Shown piece after piece: positions 23,526-35,760 of a stretch of DNA of 64,000 nt (the stretch's first letter is position 1; each line of letters starts with the position of its first letter). Where the stretch lies: contig NW_020312788.1 in NCBI RefSeq assembly GCF_003265705.1, positions 5,994,301 to 6,058,300 of the forward strand. The letters run 5' to 3'. The stretch is from Callorhinus ursinus. Lineage: Eukaryota; Chordata; Mammalia; Carnivora; Otariidae. Under the pieces are notes generated by a model. The model had not been told where the DNA came from and did no database searches. It saw only the letters and a list, made by a program, of their open reading frames with translations. A program made the translations under genes and the position numbers.

Positions 23526-23737
23526 GGGGTGCCTGGGTGGCTCAGTTGTTAAGCATCTGCCTTTGGCTCAGGTCATGATCCCAGGGTCCTGGGATCAAGT
23601 CCCCCATCAGGCTCTCCGCTCAGCAGAAAGCATGCTTCTCCCTCTCCCACTCCCCCTGCTTGTGTTCCCTCTCTCGCTGTGTCTCTCTCTGTCAAATAAA
23701 TAAATAAAAATCTTTAAAAAATAAAAAAAAATTTAAA
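23526..23737 (+). mobile_element. CAN-SINE (SINEC)
   Basis: Full copy, flanked by aagacagaattctgg at about 23512 and 23738. The open frame across it (23506-23703) is a SINE artefact. Confidence 0.96.
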
Positions 23738-23984
23738 AAGACAGAATTCTGGTATTATAGAATAATAAGGGGGAGAATATTGGGTGAATGTCTATTATAA
23801 AGCCAAGATCTCAGCTGGTTGTGGAAGACTATTTTAAAAAATTTAAAACATGATTCTAGATCCTTAGGCTTTTTTAAAAAAAACCTGGTTACATAGATAT
23901 TCATAAAAAGACAATTAAATAAGATTTATTTTAAGTTGTCTGTTACGATCTAATAACCCAAGACAATTACACTAGGTTTAAAGA

Positions 23985-25500
23985 AATGAGCCCATAACTA
24001 TTTGGTCAATTAATTGTTGGCAAAGCAGGAAAAAATATCCAACGGGAAAAGACAGTCTCTTCAACAAATGGTGTTGGGAAAAGTGGATAGCAACATGCAA
24101 AAGAATAAAACTGGGCCATTGCCTTACATCAAACACAAAAATAATTTCAAAATGGATTAAAGACCTAAATGTGAGACTTGAAACTAAAAATCCTACAGGA
24201 GAACACAGGCAGTAGTAAACCATTTGACATCAGCCATAGCAACTTCTTGCTACATATGTCTCCTGAGGCAAGGGAAACAAAAGTAAAAATAACCTATTGG
24301 GACTACATCAAAATAAAAAGCTTCTGCACAGAGAAGGAAACAATCCACAACACTAAAAGGCAACCTATGGAATGGGAGAAGATATTTGCAAATGACCCCT
24401 GATAAAGGGTCAGTATCCAAAATATATAAAGACCTTATAAAACTCAACACCCCAAAAATGAATAATCCAATTTAAAAATGGGCAGAAGACATACAGAGAG
24501 CCAACAGAGATATGAAAAGATGCTCAACATCACTCATCATCAGGGAAATACAAATCAAAACTTCAATGAGATGTCATCTCACACCTGCCAGAATGGCTAA
24601 AATTAACAACACAAGAAAAAATAGATGTTGGCAAGAATATGGAGAAAGGGGAATCCTCTTGCACTGTTGGTGGGAATGCAAACTGGTGCAGTCATTCTGG
24701 AGAACAGTATGGAGGTTCCTCAAAAAGTTAAAAATAGGGGCGCCTGGGTGGCTCAGTTGGTTAGGCGACTGCCTTCGGCTCAGGTCATGATCCTGGAGTC
24801 CCGGGATCGAGTCCCGCATCGGGCTCCCTGCTCGGCGGGGTGTCTGCTTCTCCCTTGGACCCTCCCCCATCTCATGCTCTCTCTCTCTATCTCATTCTCT
24901 CTCTCAAATAAATAAATAAAATCTTTAAAAAAAAATTAAAAAAAAAAAAAGTTAAAAATAGAACAACCCTAAGACCCAGCAATTGCACTACTAGGTATTT
25001 ACCCAAAGAATACAAAAACACTAATTCAAAGGGATACAGGCACCCTAATGTCTATTGCAGCATTATCTATAATAACTAAATTATGGAAACAGCCCAAATG
25101 TCCATCGAGTGGTGAATGGATAAAGAAGATGTGGCGTACATACACAATGGAATATTACTCAGACATAAAGAAGAATGAAATCTTGCCATTTGTAACAACA
25201 TGGATGGAGCTAGAGAGTATTACGCTAAGTGAAGTAAGTCAGAGAAAGAAAAATACAATATGATTTCACTCATTTGTAGAATTTAGGAAACACACAAGCA
25301 AAGGGAGAAAAAAGAGAGAGGGAGGCAAACCAAGAAACAGACTCTCAACTATAGAGAACTGATGATTACCAGAGGGGAGGTAGGTGGGGGATGGGTTATA
25401 CAGGTGATGGGGATTAAGGAGCGCACTTGTGATAAGCAACAGGTGTTGCATGGAAATGCCGAAACACTAAGGGCATTTTATGAGAATGTAATAAAATATA
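23985..25500 (+). mobile_element. 5'-truncated L1 (ORF2 C-terminus plus 3' UTR), SINE nested
   Basis: The reading frames show L1 ORF2 C-terminal pieces: '[20 protein letters not shown]'-type sequence at 24500-24570, the 'WWECK' motif near 24672, and 'MEYYSDIKKNEILPF' at 25148-25190. Several frameshifts and stops break it. The 3' UTR follows and ends taataaaatata. A SINE (24737-24946) interrupts it. Confidence 0.9.
24737..24946 (+). mobile_element. CAN-SINE nested in L1
   Basis: Full copy flanked by aaaagttaaaaatag (24722-24736 and 24947-24961). Confidence 0.97.
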
Positions 25501-25734
25501 GGATCTCCATTCTTTTACAGATCACCTGAGCATATGTTTTTCCAATCAACAAAAGTCTTTTGGCATGCACAACAACATATTCATATCTTTACTCATCTCC
25601 CTTCTTGTGGACATTTGTCATGTTTAATAGAGCCAGATGAGGCATCATTTCTCTCAGTAACTAACGTAGTCTGGATCATGCAACACTTTAGAAGTACCTA
25701 AAGCATGCTGTGTTCCACTTCAGAATGACAGTGT

Positions 25735-25930
25735 GAGCTAACATGTATCGATTACTCTGTGCCAAGTGTTTTGCATGAGTTATCTTCCTTAATCTGTATT
25801 AGTTTTATAGATGAAGAAACTGAGGCACAGAGTGATTAAATAGTTCACACTAGCTGTAAGTGGCAGAATCAAGATTTGAACACAGGCTTTCAGCCCCTAT
25901 AGCCCACATTTTTTATTATTATGCTAGCCT
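25735..25930 (-). repeat. MIR SINE relic
   Basis: Antisense MIR: 'gaagaaactgaggcacagag', 'gctgtaagtggcagaatc', 'gatttgaacacaggctt'. Well preserved. Confidence 0.8.
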
Positions 25931-28289
25931 AAGGTTTCCAAAAAAAAGGCTTTAAATTATATAAAATAAGCAGATTCATTTCTCTATCCAAATTTTAGGT
26001 TAAAAGCCTCTACATTAAATTTACCTATAAGTGAGGTTAAGAGTAATCCATAATATATATGGCTAGACTTTAATGAGTTAAAATCAATACCAGGAGATGA
26101 AATAACATGGAACTGAAAGTTTTTCATCTAAATTAATTTTTAACTAATAGCTTTTATCTCAGTTAACAATGTACTCTAAGAATTCTTTTCTACTGTGGTG
26201 TCTGAATCATCGCTAAGTAGAATAATGATCTTCACTAATGAGATGTGTAATAGAATCAGACCTTCAATTTGTGAAGTTAGGGAAATGCTGTTACTTACTA
26301 TAACTAGAATAATATAGGATAAATTATTTGGAGTTTTATTAGTACCTAATAAAAAGCAAAACCCCATTTAGAGCTTAGCTTCCTTTTTATTTCATTGTTT
26401 TCATAGCAGTAGACAACAATGACATATTTTCCAAAGGAAATACACCCTCCATTTTAAAGGATTCATTTTAGAAGCAAATAAAATAAATAGAAGTCCCATT
26501 CGTGGTATAAGAATCCAGGATCTGGGCACTGATGTTGCTAATAGAAAAAAAAAAGGCATCTACAGTAATTGGGCCCTATGCGTTTTTTACTCACAGTACA
26601 AAGAGAAAAGATGAAGCAGCTGGGGCCTGTGGCCAGAGTAACCAGCCCAAAAAGCATCCTGCACAGCTTAAAGTAGAAAGAAGCAAGCAAGCCAATTACC
26701 CAGCACCAGCCCACATAGAGAGATACATCATCAGGGTGAGCAAGGCATAGTCCAAGCTGCCAAAGACCTCCTGAGTTAGAGTTTCTCTTTAAGGTACAGG
26801 AATACATTTCATGAATCCAAACTGATTACAAAGTAGAAACTTAGAAGAGGTATAAGCATTCTTTTGTTTAGTTTTCAGCTTCCTTGTATCCTTTGAGAAG
26901 TTTTCTCTTCTGGTAGGAGAATTCAGTTAAGTTCCCAATTTGTACTGCCAGTAAAAATCTTCAACACCTTCTGTTATTTCCTTACAGCAAATTGCAGAAT
27001 GCCCTGGCATCAACAGTATTATTATCAAAGGACAGTGCAGCCCTGCCTTTAAAATAAGGCTATATTTTATTATCCCTTTAATGAAAGGATATTTACATCC
27101 TGTCAAGCAATTCCAAAAATTATTCCAAAGCCAGTGGTGTATTCTCACACAAGGCTATATTTAGTAGATCAAATAAGCAGGACAAATTTACAGGAAAAAG
27201 AGCAGATGGAACTGCTATATATCATTCTACTGATGATCTTGGGTCCTAACAACAACCTCTAGCAAGACTGCGCTTTCAAATATTAAGAAAGTAACTGCTA
27301 TCTAGACAAGATACTCAACTGGACTTCTTCCAGTACAAACATCAGCTATATAGTTTTCCCACTAATTGCTACTTTCTCAACTCTTAAGAATTATAGCATA
27401 AACAGAACACCCATTGCTTTGGACTGCCCAGCAAGTTAGGTTTGGAAGTGTCCCAAAATGCTGACTGATGACAGCTTCTTAGCAGCAGCTGGTGGCGGTT
27501 TTCATCCTGATAGCACTTTCAACACTCTGAAGTTCCAGATGAATTAGCTTCACATGTTTGTTCCTGTAAAGAGAAGAGACTCTATACATATACACACCCC
27601 CACACCCACATACATATATTTATATCTTAATTATTTTTTCATTGTTTTCACAATTTTTTCAAAGAAATCAAAGGATAATAATTATTATAAACACAGATGG
27701 AGTTCTACAGTATTTTTCTTAAAAGAACATTGTTAGTTTCAAGTGCTTCGAGACAAAGGAGTCCATAATTCATTCAATTCTTGCCATGTGAAAACTAATT
27801 CTTTATATCTGTGTACCTTTGTAGGTATTCATTTGTATGCAGATACCATGAATGGGAAAATTACATTTTCCGTATATTTTAAATGAGAATACACTTTAGC
27901 ACCTCTTTTCTCACTCGTATCTTTGGCTATAGACATATTTTCCATAAAGTGTGGTCCTTCTTATTCTTCTCCAAATTTTTAGATAGTGCCTCAATAGTCA
28001 TTTCATAACATATTCCAACCAACTGCCATTTCTCTGGACTTCTATTTTTATAAAAGCTAAAAAAGCTATATTTTTGGAATCATAGTTGTAATATTCCTGG
28101 TCTGAGGATGGCACTGAGTATAACAGTAATTTTAGTAAATGATGATATTGAGAAAATATTTCTTTTAAAACTATTTTAAGTTATAATCTGTTTTTTACAT
28201 CATCCAGCTTCAAAATCAGGTTTCTGTGATTTTGCCCTGGGGAAATCTACCAAATAATGTGTCAAAAAGCATTTAAACCTTAGGTGATA

Positions 28290-28360
28290 GGTGTATAGAG
28301 TTTCATTATACTATTCTTTCTACTTTTTGTATATTTACATATTTCCATAATAACTTTTTG
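28290..28360 (+). repeat. Old L1M-type 3' end (tentative)
   Basis: 'tttcattatactattctttc' followed by 'tttccataataac' resembles the 3' end of an old LINE. The same phrase family appears at 42435-42495. Confidence 0.35.
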
Positions 28361-28671
28361 AAATATAGCAAAACATGTATTTTATGGAAAGCTTGCTTTT
28401 AGTTTTAAACCAATATCCCATTTGTTATTGTCCGTTTTTAAAAACTTATGTTTTATGGCTTAAGAGAATGTCATTTGTTATACAATTATATTTAATATAT
28501 TTTAATAGTATGTTATATTTTTTAATATATAATTAACATTTAATATAATTTTAAAACTATATTGCCTAAAATGCATTACATTTTAACATTATATCATTTG
28601 CAGTGTCTAGTGCAAATTTAGCTTCCTCAAAGGGAAAGTGTCTTTTCTTTGAAGTCAATAACTCTTGGTAT

Positions 28672-28897
28672 TTTTTTTATTTTGTTAGGATTTATTTATT
28701 TGAGAGAGAGAAAGAGAGCACACACACAACGTGGCATTGAGTGGGAGGAGGGGCAGAGAGAGAGAGAAAGAGAATCTCAAGCAGACTCCCTGCTGAGTGC
28801 AGAGACTGACATGTGGCTCCATCTCACGACCGTGAGATCACAACCTGAGCCAAAATCAAGAGTGGAGGCTTAACTGACTGAGCCACCAGGTGCCCCT
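28672..28897 (-). mobile_element. Older CAN-SINE variant
   Basis: Reverse copy, diverged (gatttatttatttgagagag ... gccaccaggtgcccct). Short flanking repeat tggtattttt on both sides. Confidence 0.9.
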
Positions 28898-29592
28898 CGT
28901 GGTATTTTTATAATAGACAACACTATTCCCCATAATTTTCAATCTGACATGCCCCCTCAGGTTGGACTTATCCATAAGCGAACGTAGGTGAAGGTGAATG
29001 AGTCATAGTCATATAGTTATGCTGTCAATTTTCTAGGGTACTTAACATGTTTAGTTTTACTTGAAAGAGGATTATGAAATGCTATTTCATATTAAGTGCC
29101 CTCGGGGTGATAGTTTTCATTTCTCATACAGAGGGGCACCTACTTTCACACCAACTCAAGAAAGAGGAAAGATAATATCCCCTACACACTTCCCGGAAGT
29201 CAGTCCCCTCTTGTACATATATGACAAATAGACTGCTCCCATTTGAACAGCATAATAGTTACTCAGCAATTTGAAATAAGAATGTAAGAAAATGTGATGT
29301 GCTGAAAATATGGGACATTTCAAGAGTTTGCCAGAAGTTGGTCTTACCTTCTGCTTTATTTTCTAAATTATTATTTTCTGATCATTTTTTTCTTAAGTCT
29401 GATACACTATTTTATTCGAATTATTTGTAAATATATCATCAGAAAGGGGACATGTGGACATGTCTTAGGACACTATTCCTAAGTCTTTATTGGGTTATTC
29501 TTCTTTCCCTTGGTTGATTCAACTAAACCTATTTAACTTTTAACATGTACAAAGACAAATACATTTTGTAAATCTATTTCAAAAACTGTCCA

Positions 29593-29786
29593 GGGGCACC
29601 TGGGTGGCTCAGTCGTTAGGCATCTGCTTTTGGCTCAGGTCATGATCCCAGGGTCCTGGAATCGAGCCCCGCATCGGGCTCTCTGTTCAGCGGGGAGCCT
29701 GCTTCTCCCTCTCCCGCTCCCCCTGCTTGTGTTCCCTCTCTCGACTGTGTCTCTCTCTGTCAGATAAATAAAATCTTAAAAAAAAA
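29593..29786 (+). mobile_element. CAN-SINE 57 bp before the last SLC38A11 exon
   Basis: Full sense copy (ggggcacctgggtggctcag to aaatcttaaaaaaaa) with a short flanking repeat (gtcca). It ends 57 bp before the coding exon and brings an AATAAA into the intron in sense direction. Confidence 0.95.
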
Positions 29787-29843
29787 TGTCCAAAGAATGC
29801 TCCATTTGGTAACATATTGTTATTTCTTGTTTTCAATATGCAG

Positions 29844-30137
29844 GGTGTGCTCTGTGCCGCTCCACTAATTTTTATCATTCCATCAGCATGCTATCTGAAA
29901 CTGTCTGAAGAACCAAGGACACACTCAGATAAGATTATGTCCTGTATCATGCTTCCTGTCGGTGTCATGGTGATGGTTGCTGGACTAGTCATGGCCATCG
30001 CAAATCCTCAAGACTGCACCCATGGGCGGGAAATGTTCTACTGCTTTGCTGACAATCTCTCCCTCACAAACATCTCAGTTTCTCATCTTCAACTGACAAC
30101 ACAACTTTCAGTTTTAAACAGCAGTACCTTTCAATGA
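29844..30137 (+). CDS. SLC38A11: SLC38A11 terminal coding exon with stop
   Basis: The terminal coding segment has 97 codons plus TGA (30135-30137). It starts GVLCAAPLIFIIPSACYLKL after the acceptor caatatgcag. Two hydrophobic helices are visible: residues 2-17 of this exon (VLCAAPLIFIIPSACY) and the stretch IMSCIMLPVGVMVMVAGLVM near residues 35-55. Between them is the polar 'SEEPRTHSDK' loop. The tail after 'DCTHGREMFYCF' carries three N-glycosylation sequons (NLS, NIS, NSS) and ends STFQ, suggesting an extracytoplasmic C-terminus (inference). The length and end agree with the human protein as I recall it. The frame is intact, so the gene looks functional over the visible part. Confidence 0.94.
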   Translation, partial: GVLCAAPLIFIIPSACYLKLSEEPRTHSDKIMSCIMLPVGVMVMVAGLVMAIANPQDCTHGREMFYCFADNLSLTNISVSHLQLTTQLSVLNSSTFQ

Positions 30138-30820
30138 GTTGACTGCTTTCAAAAGTATATATGTTTTGAGAGACTTGTAAACGGCATCACATTCACACAG
30201 GTTTTAGTCTGTATATTATAAAATTATTATTTTGGCATTTGTCAAGACTTAGTTTCCTTTACTCATTAGTCCAATATAAAAGATAAAGAGGAAAAGAAAA
30301 TTGAATGTATTTTTTTGTTTTATTGCTTTATTTTAAACAAAATTAATATTTTGTTTTAATGACTGCGCTGCCTTAATCTCAGCTGCAGGAGGAAAAGTGA
30401 AGCCCTTGGCCCTTGCTGCCACCCTCTCAAAGCATTATTCTTTTATTCAGTAGGTGAGCCAACATACTGCACTCCAAAATAAGTAGGTGATTGTGGGTTG
30501 GAATTTTGTGTGTATGTATCCTGTATGAGAAAAATTTTTTTGTGTCTTTTAAAGTTTATGAATCGAAGAGAAGGGAAACTGAAAACTATTAAAAGGAATA
30601 GATATCCCAAGAGAAAAATGAGAGTCTCCATTACAATTTCAGCAGATCCCTTGTTTAGAGGGGAGTGAATCTCTGGAGAAGTGAGTAAAGTTCTTCCCAT
30701 GTTAAGAAGCATGAATAATAGACTGTACAGAGCAAGATGTATGAAAAATCAAAATTACCTCTCAAGTTCTGATCCTGTGGGAATACAATGGTAGTGCCAA
30801 TAAATAGATTATAAAGCAGT
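30138..30820 (+). other. SLC38A11: Probable SLC38A11 3' UTR
   Basis: Sequence after the TGA is AT-rich and free of recognised repeats. Candidate poly(A) signals are ATTAAA at 30588-30593 and the first AATAAA at 30799-30804. A later AATAAA lies at 31851-31856. The true end cannot be decided without transcript data. Confidence 0.4.
30799..30804 (+). terminator. SLC38A11: First canonical AATAAA after the SLC38A11 stop
   Basis: This AATAAA lies 661 bp after the stop codon and is the nearest canonical signal. An ATTAAA at 30588 is an alternative. Use is not proven. Confidence 0.35.
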
Positions 30821-31010
30821 GGGGGGAACCACAAGTTGTTCTCAGGCACAAGCCCAAGAGATGGGTTATGTGTCAGCTTTGGACCTGTTGAATTTCAAGT
30901 ACTGATGGGAGTACACAACCGGAAGCTGAACTTTGAGACTAGAAGCTTGTAAGAAAAATCAGGGCCCCAGAAGAAGGATTCTCACTCCTCTGGGATCCTC
31001 AGAGAAATTC

Positions 31011-31425
31011 TCAAGAGTGCTTGTTGGCTGGATTTTCCAGAAGCAGACGCTGAGTTGGAGTTTGGCATGAGGGGTATTTATTAAGGATCATCACTAATGG
31101 AAGAGAGGCAGAAAGCAGGATCGAGAGGGCAAGATGGAACTGCAAGGCAAGGCAGGCCAACAAAGCCTCAGCCAAGTCCACGGGAGACTGGAACATATGT
31201 GGCCCATCATAGTTGTCCCTGTTTGGGTGAAATAGCCAAGTTTTAATACCACTGCCTCCATCTGTCCTTCAATGTGGGTACCTGTGGAGGCTGAACCCTT
31301 GGCAGCTCTTTGCAGCTGAACAAACCCTAAAGGAACTGAGAACTGGATGCTGTCTTCTGGTGGCTGGGGCACCACATGCTTCCTTGTAGGGGAACTGGTA
31401 GGCACAGCTGTGTCCACCACAGTGG
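31011..31425 (-). mobile_element. LTR-like relic (tentative)
   Basis: On the minus strand an AATAAATACC-type signal near 31075-31085 is followed by 'atgccaaactccaactcagc' and 'gtctgcttctggaaaatcc'. This is the kind of R/U5 end seen in old mammalian LTRs. It resembles the + strand relic ending at 44800. Family not named. Confidence 0.4.
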
Positions 31426-32609
31426 CATTCCGTTTTTTAATGAGGATTTTTTAAATATCTTTCATGAGGATTTCACATCTGATGCTCTTTTTAAAATAAC
31501 AAGAAAATCTGGGACCATCTGGACAGCTACCCTACATCAAATCACCCCCAATTTTCTCAACTTTTCATTTGTATTTCAAGTTGACAATCGAGAGCACTGT
31601 ATTAATTGTTGCCAAATAGAAAATATCGCAAGCAGAGTTAATACACACATGATGTGTTTGTACAAATCACGGCAAAAGAAAAAAAAAAACCCACGGGAAG
31701 TGTATAAAGGCTAGTTTCACCGTGGTTTGAATAAAGAAGTGGTGAGAGCTGAGTCATCACGTGACTCAGTAAGAAAGGCCTGTTGACAGCACAGAAAGCT
31801 GCACCTTAGGCAGAACCATGCTAGGGCTCGGGGTGTGATGTTTTTGCTTCAATAAAACATGATCCGTGCACCTCAGTTAGTTTAAATTCTATTGGCTGTA
31901 TAACTTTTCTGTATTTAATTTGTAGATTTGTTTCTTTATAGTTGTTATAAGAATCATAAGGTTAAGTGGTTTGTGCCTATTTTTAGACTGATACATGTTT
32001 TGGTAAAATAGTAATAAAAATACTTTCACTCCATATTGAGGGAATGTAAGAAATTTTTGCAGCAGTCTATCCCTACATTACTCAAGACTGAGAAACACTG
32101 ACCTACATAGTTATTAGATAAAATCACAAGAGATGAGAGTTCCAAGAATGTACAAAGAGAAGCACATCAAGGATAATGTAATTTAGCACTTAACCATCTA
32201 TTACCTTGTAGTTTGGGTATTGCTTCAGATACCAAAAGTTAAATTAACCTTGAATGTTTGAGTAGGTTAAAAAACAAAAGAAAAAAACTCCTGGTAGGAA
32301 CCGAGTATCACATTAACGCCTAATAAATATTAGTTCTGTTTTTTTTTTTATTCCTAATCCACTGTAGAATAAAACTGCCTTACATGAATTACCAACATCT
32401 TTCAAATTATGATAGAATAAATTTTAGAAACTCACATCTATTTTGCAAGAATACTTGTCTGTCTCTTTATTTCGCCACCACGCAAAACTTCGAGAACTAG
32501 CCCCCATCTATTTTCCGCCTCAATTTAATAAGAGATTTCTACTGAAACTCATTCCTTCCCTGCCACTTCTTGCCCTTAACAAAGCAACTTGAGGATTTAA
32601 AACCAATTT

Positions 32610-33003
32610 CTGAGGCTGGGTGATAGACATTGGGGAGGGTATGGGCTATGGTGAAGGCTGTGAATTGTGTAAGACTGTTGAATCACAGAGCTGTACCTCA
32701 GAAACAAATAATACATTATATGTTAAAAAAAAAAGAAGAAGATAATAAGAAGGGAAAAATGAAGGGGCAGAAATCGGAGGGGGAGACGAACCATGAGAGA
32801 CTATGGACTCTGAGAAACAAACTGAGGGTTCTAGAAGGGAGGGGGGTGAGGGGATGGGTTAGCCTGGTGATGGGTATTAAAGAGGGCACGTTCTGCATGG
32901 AGCACTGGGTGTTACACACAAACAATGAATCATGGAACACTACATCAAAAACTAATGATGTAAGGTATGGTGATTAACATAACATAATAAAATAAAATAA
33001 ATA
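32610..33003 (+). mobile_element. L1 3'-UTR-only insertion
   Basis: Contains the L1 3' UTR signature ('gaccatgagagactatgg'-like, 'gaaacaaactgagggttcta', 'atggagcactgggtgttac', 'taaggtatggtgattaacat') and an AATAAAATAAAAT tail. An approximate duplication (accaatttctgag / accaatttcggaa) flanks it. It nearly matches the minus-strand L1 at 59908-60330. Confidence 0.85.
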
Positions 33004-33802
33004 AGACCAATTTCGGAAGTTGTCACTACATTTGGAATTATAAAGTGCTTCTTAAATTAAAAAGAAAGGAAGGGCATAGTATCTTTATGCACTAATGTAA
33101 ACATCTAACAATACATTTCCATCAAAGGTACGGACTGGATGATACCCATGTAACTTGTGAATTGGATCCTTGTCCATGTAACAATTTATGATAGGATCTT
33201 TTATCTCAACCCTAACTTGAACCATCTTCAAATATCAGGGAAGGTAGACCTCTTGCCTCTGCCTGTTTCCAATGGTGTCAAGCAGTAATGGTTGCCTCTT
33301 GTCTTTCCTATACGAACCCTGAAATCCAGGTTATCCAACTAAGAAAATCCCCACTAGTCCTCTGCTGAAGACATATTGCACACATCAATTTAATTAAAGA
33401 TTAACTTATTGGACAGGAGTAGGCCTCTTTCTGGTTTATCTTCTGCCATCTTCTCAGGAAAGCAATATTAGTCTGTGTGTTTTGTTTGTTTGTTTGTGTT
33501 GTTGTTGTTTTTATGAGAGCTGGCCACTGAGAGGACCTGGTGTTGCAAGGTATTCCAAAAGTGGCTCAAGCATGGGCCAGCCAGCGACCATGAGGTAGGG
33601 TACTCATAAATACTTCACTAACTGTGGTGGGGGTAATAATTAGCTACACCAGTCAGATAAGCTCCTTTAAGAATGTATAATAATTCTGAAAAGTGTATAA
33701 AGAATTTACCCCGATAACAGAGCAAACATGCAGAATGGACGAGAAATACCTTGAGCTAGGGACCAGCTAGACTGGGAGAGAGACGAAAGAGCACATTCTC
33801 TG

Positions 33803-33995
33803 GAGCAGTGGTTCTCAAACTTCAACATGTGTCTGAATCCCTAGAAGGACTAGTTAAAACACAGAATCCTGGGCCCACTCTACAGAGTTTCTGGTTCAGT
33901 ACTCTGGGGTGAGGCCTGAGAATTTGCATTTCTGGAAAGTTCCCGGGTGGCGAGACTGCTGTTGGTTCAAAGATCACATTTGAATAAGGTTGGAG
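33803..33995 (+). repeat. MER5A DNA transposon relic
   Basis: 'agcagtggttctcaaacttc', 'cctgggcccactctacagag', 'tgagaatttgcatttctgg': the order of the hAT-Charlie non-autonomous element MER5A. Confidence 0.85.
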
Positions 33996-34689
33996 GTTGG
34001 ACATAAGAGAGTTGCCAGATGGTGGTATCTGTTTAGAGGCAGGGCAAAATAAAAGCAAGATGTAGAAATGCCATGCTGGAGCTCAGGGAGGAGACCGAGA
34101 TGCAGAAGGAGAGCTATTGGCACATATTAAATGTCCTTATGCTTTGTCTCTTTGAAAAATCATTTGGAGAAGCTTACAGAGGGAAGAGAAGAAACCAAGA
34201 CCGTAAGATTAGTGAAGAGCAATGACAAGGGAGGGGAGGAGAGTTAACAAAAAGAAACGGAGATGACAGCCTAAAGTCAACACAGCTGCAGTGCTGTAAG
34301 CCTGGTTTCCAGCCTACAGGCATTCAGGGAAGATTGCCTGAGCTTCATAGGAAGAAAAATGGGAAGGAAATATTCCAGTTCCTCAAAAGTACACCAAGTT
34401 TTCCTCGGACTGAACTCTCAATGGAAAGTCTTACTTGGAAAATTACATAGGGAACATGAGTATCACTGGGCTGGATTCATAATAACATCATGCAGATAAA
34501 GAATTCCTGTAGCAGTCTTGGATAGGACACTTTAATAATCATTCCACTAATGTTTGCTCAACCACAATGAATATTATCAATAAATTTAGCTTTGGGGTTT
34601 TTATTATATTATTCATTTATAATAATATGCTAAGTGCTCTTTTAAAACACGTGTGACACACACACACACACCACACGGATTTAGTCTGA

Positions 34690-35345
34690 CATTTCTACCT
34701 TCCACCTAATTCTGGTCCTTACCAACTCACACCTAGACTAATGTCACAACCTCTTACCTAAGTACTCTGCCTCTAGTCTGTTCTTCCTTCAAGGGATTTG
34801 TTTGTGCATCACTCTGAGAATCATCTTATTAAACTGACATTATTAACATGATGCTTGGTAACACCACTTGCTTGTTCAAAAGCTTTCCAATGAACTCTTA
34901 TGCTTATAAAATAAAGTACAAACTCCAAACTCCAGTCTGTATTCAAAACTTTCATAATAAGGCCTCAACATGGCATTCTGGCCTTATCTCCCGTGACTCC
35001 AGGAATGGAGTCTCTAACATAACGAAAGCATTCCTTTACACTGACACTGCTCTGTGCCGCTTTTGCCTTTGCCCCTAAATTCTTGGCATTCTCTCATTTG
35101 AATATCCAACCCCTTTCTCCCATCAAAATTCTATCAGTTCTTCGATGTTCTCCCTGTGCCCTACCTGACAACTCAAGCTGCAAGTCAGTTCTTCCTCCTT
35201 TGGGAATTCTGTAATTCTTATATTATATGAGGAAATCCTGTCTGTCTAACCAGACTGAAAGTTCCTTGAGGACCAACAGTGTGCTTTAAAGCTTCTTTTT
35301 ATTCAAATCTCATGGCAAGGAGCCTTGTAGTAAACACGTATTTGA
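34690..35345 (+). repeat. L2 relic
   Basis: 'tttccaatgaactcttatgc', 'gtacaaactccaaactcc', 'cctcaacatggcattctgg' and the later 'gaaagttccttgaggacc' follow the order of LINE-2 3' sequence. Confidence 0.6.
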
Positions 35346-35654
35346 AGGGAGATTAATGGTGTAAAAGGGAAAATGGTTAATTGTACTAGTACCATATACA
35401 TTATTTTATTGGATTTTTTTCAGCTATAATGATTGTCATTATAAAGTATAATAGCATTTTAATGTGATGTAGTCAATCATCCAACACGCTGGTTTAGATA
35501 ATTAAGTTGGGTCTCTTATTTTGCTTTATTATGCATTGAACCTTCAGAGAAATTATTTGGGATATTCTTAAAAGGACTCTTTGAGTAAATACCAATCAGG
35601 ACATATCTTTTCATTTCTTTTGACTGCTAAATAAACATTTGCTTGTCTCTTTCT

Positions 35655-35760
35655 TAATTATAAGCTCCTTGAGACCTAAGACCATATCATGTTTAGTTTT
35701 CTTTTTTGCCAGTGTATGCTCATATCTTATTCATAATGTTTGATAAACATTGAATGACTT
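35655..35760 (+). repeat. L2 3'-end relic
   Basis: 'ataagctccttgagacctaa' and 'gtttgataaacattgaatg' match the L2 tail. Confidence 0.5.

Larger units (their letters stand above)
20784..29843 (+). other. SLC38A11: Last SLC38A11 intron (9060 bp)
   Basis: GT-AG intron (gtaagt ... aatatgcag). It holds a MER20 split by a SINE, L2-like sequence at 21630-22010 and 22880-23000, further SINEs at 23526, 28672 and 29593, a truncated L1 with a nested SINE at about 23985-25500, and an MIR at about 25735-25930. Positions 22010-22880, 25930-28270 and 28900-29590 hold nothing I can assign. 28470-28570 is almost pure A+T. Confidence 0.85.

Noticed and set aside
23506..23703. Open frames with tandem Leu-Pro or Ser-Pro-like peptides (also at 56453-56689, 24625-24915 and 11615-11797)
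   Set aside because: They are translations of CAN-SINE bodies; the same peptide recurs with each SINE copy. Not genes.
26538..26807. 89-codon minus-strand frame with hydrophobic stretches resembling a transporter segment
   Set aside because: No family could be recognised. Neighbouring frames have stops and there are no splice sites that give a plausible exon. Treated as chance.
31376..31714. 112-codon plus-strand frame downstream of SLC38A11
   Set aside because: It overlaps an LTR-like relic and has low-complexity Lys runs. No similarity was recognised.
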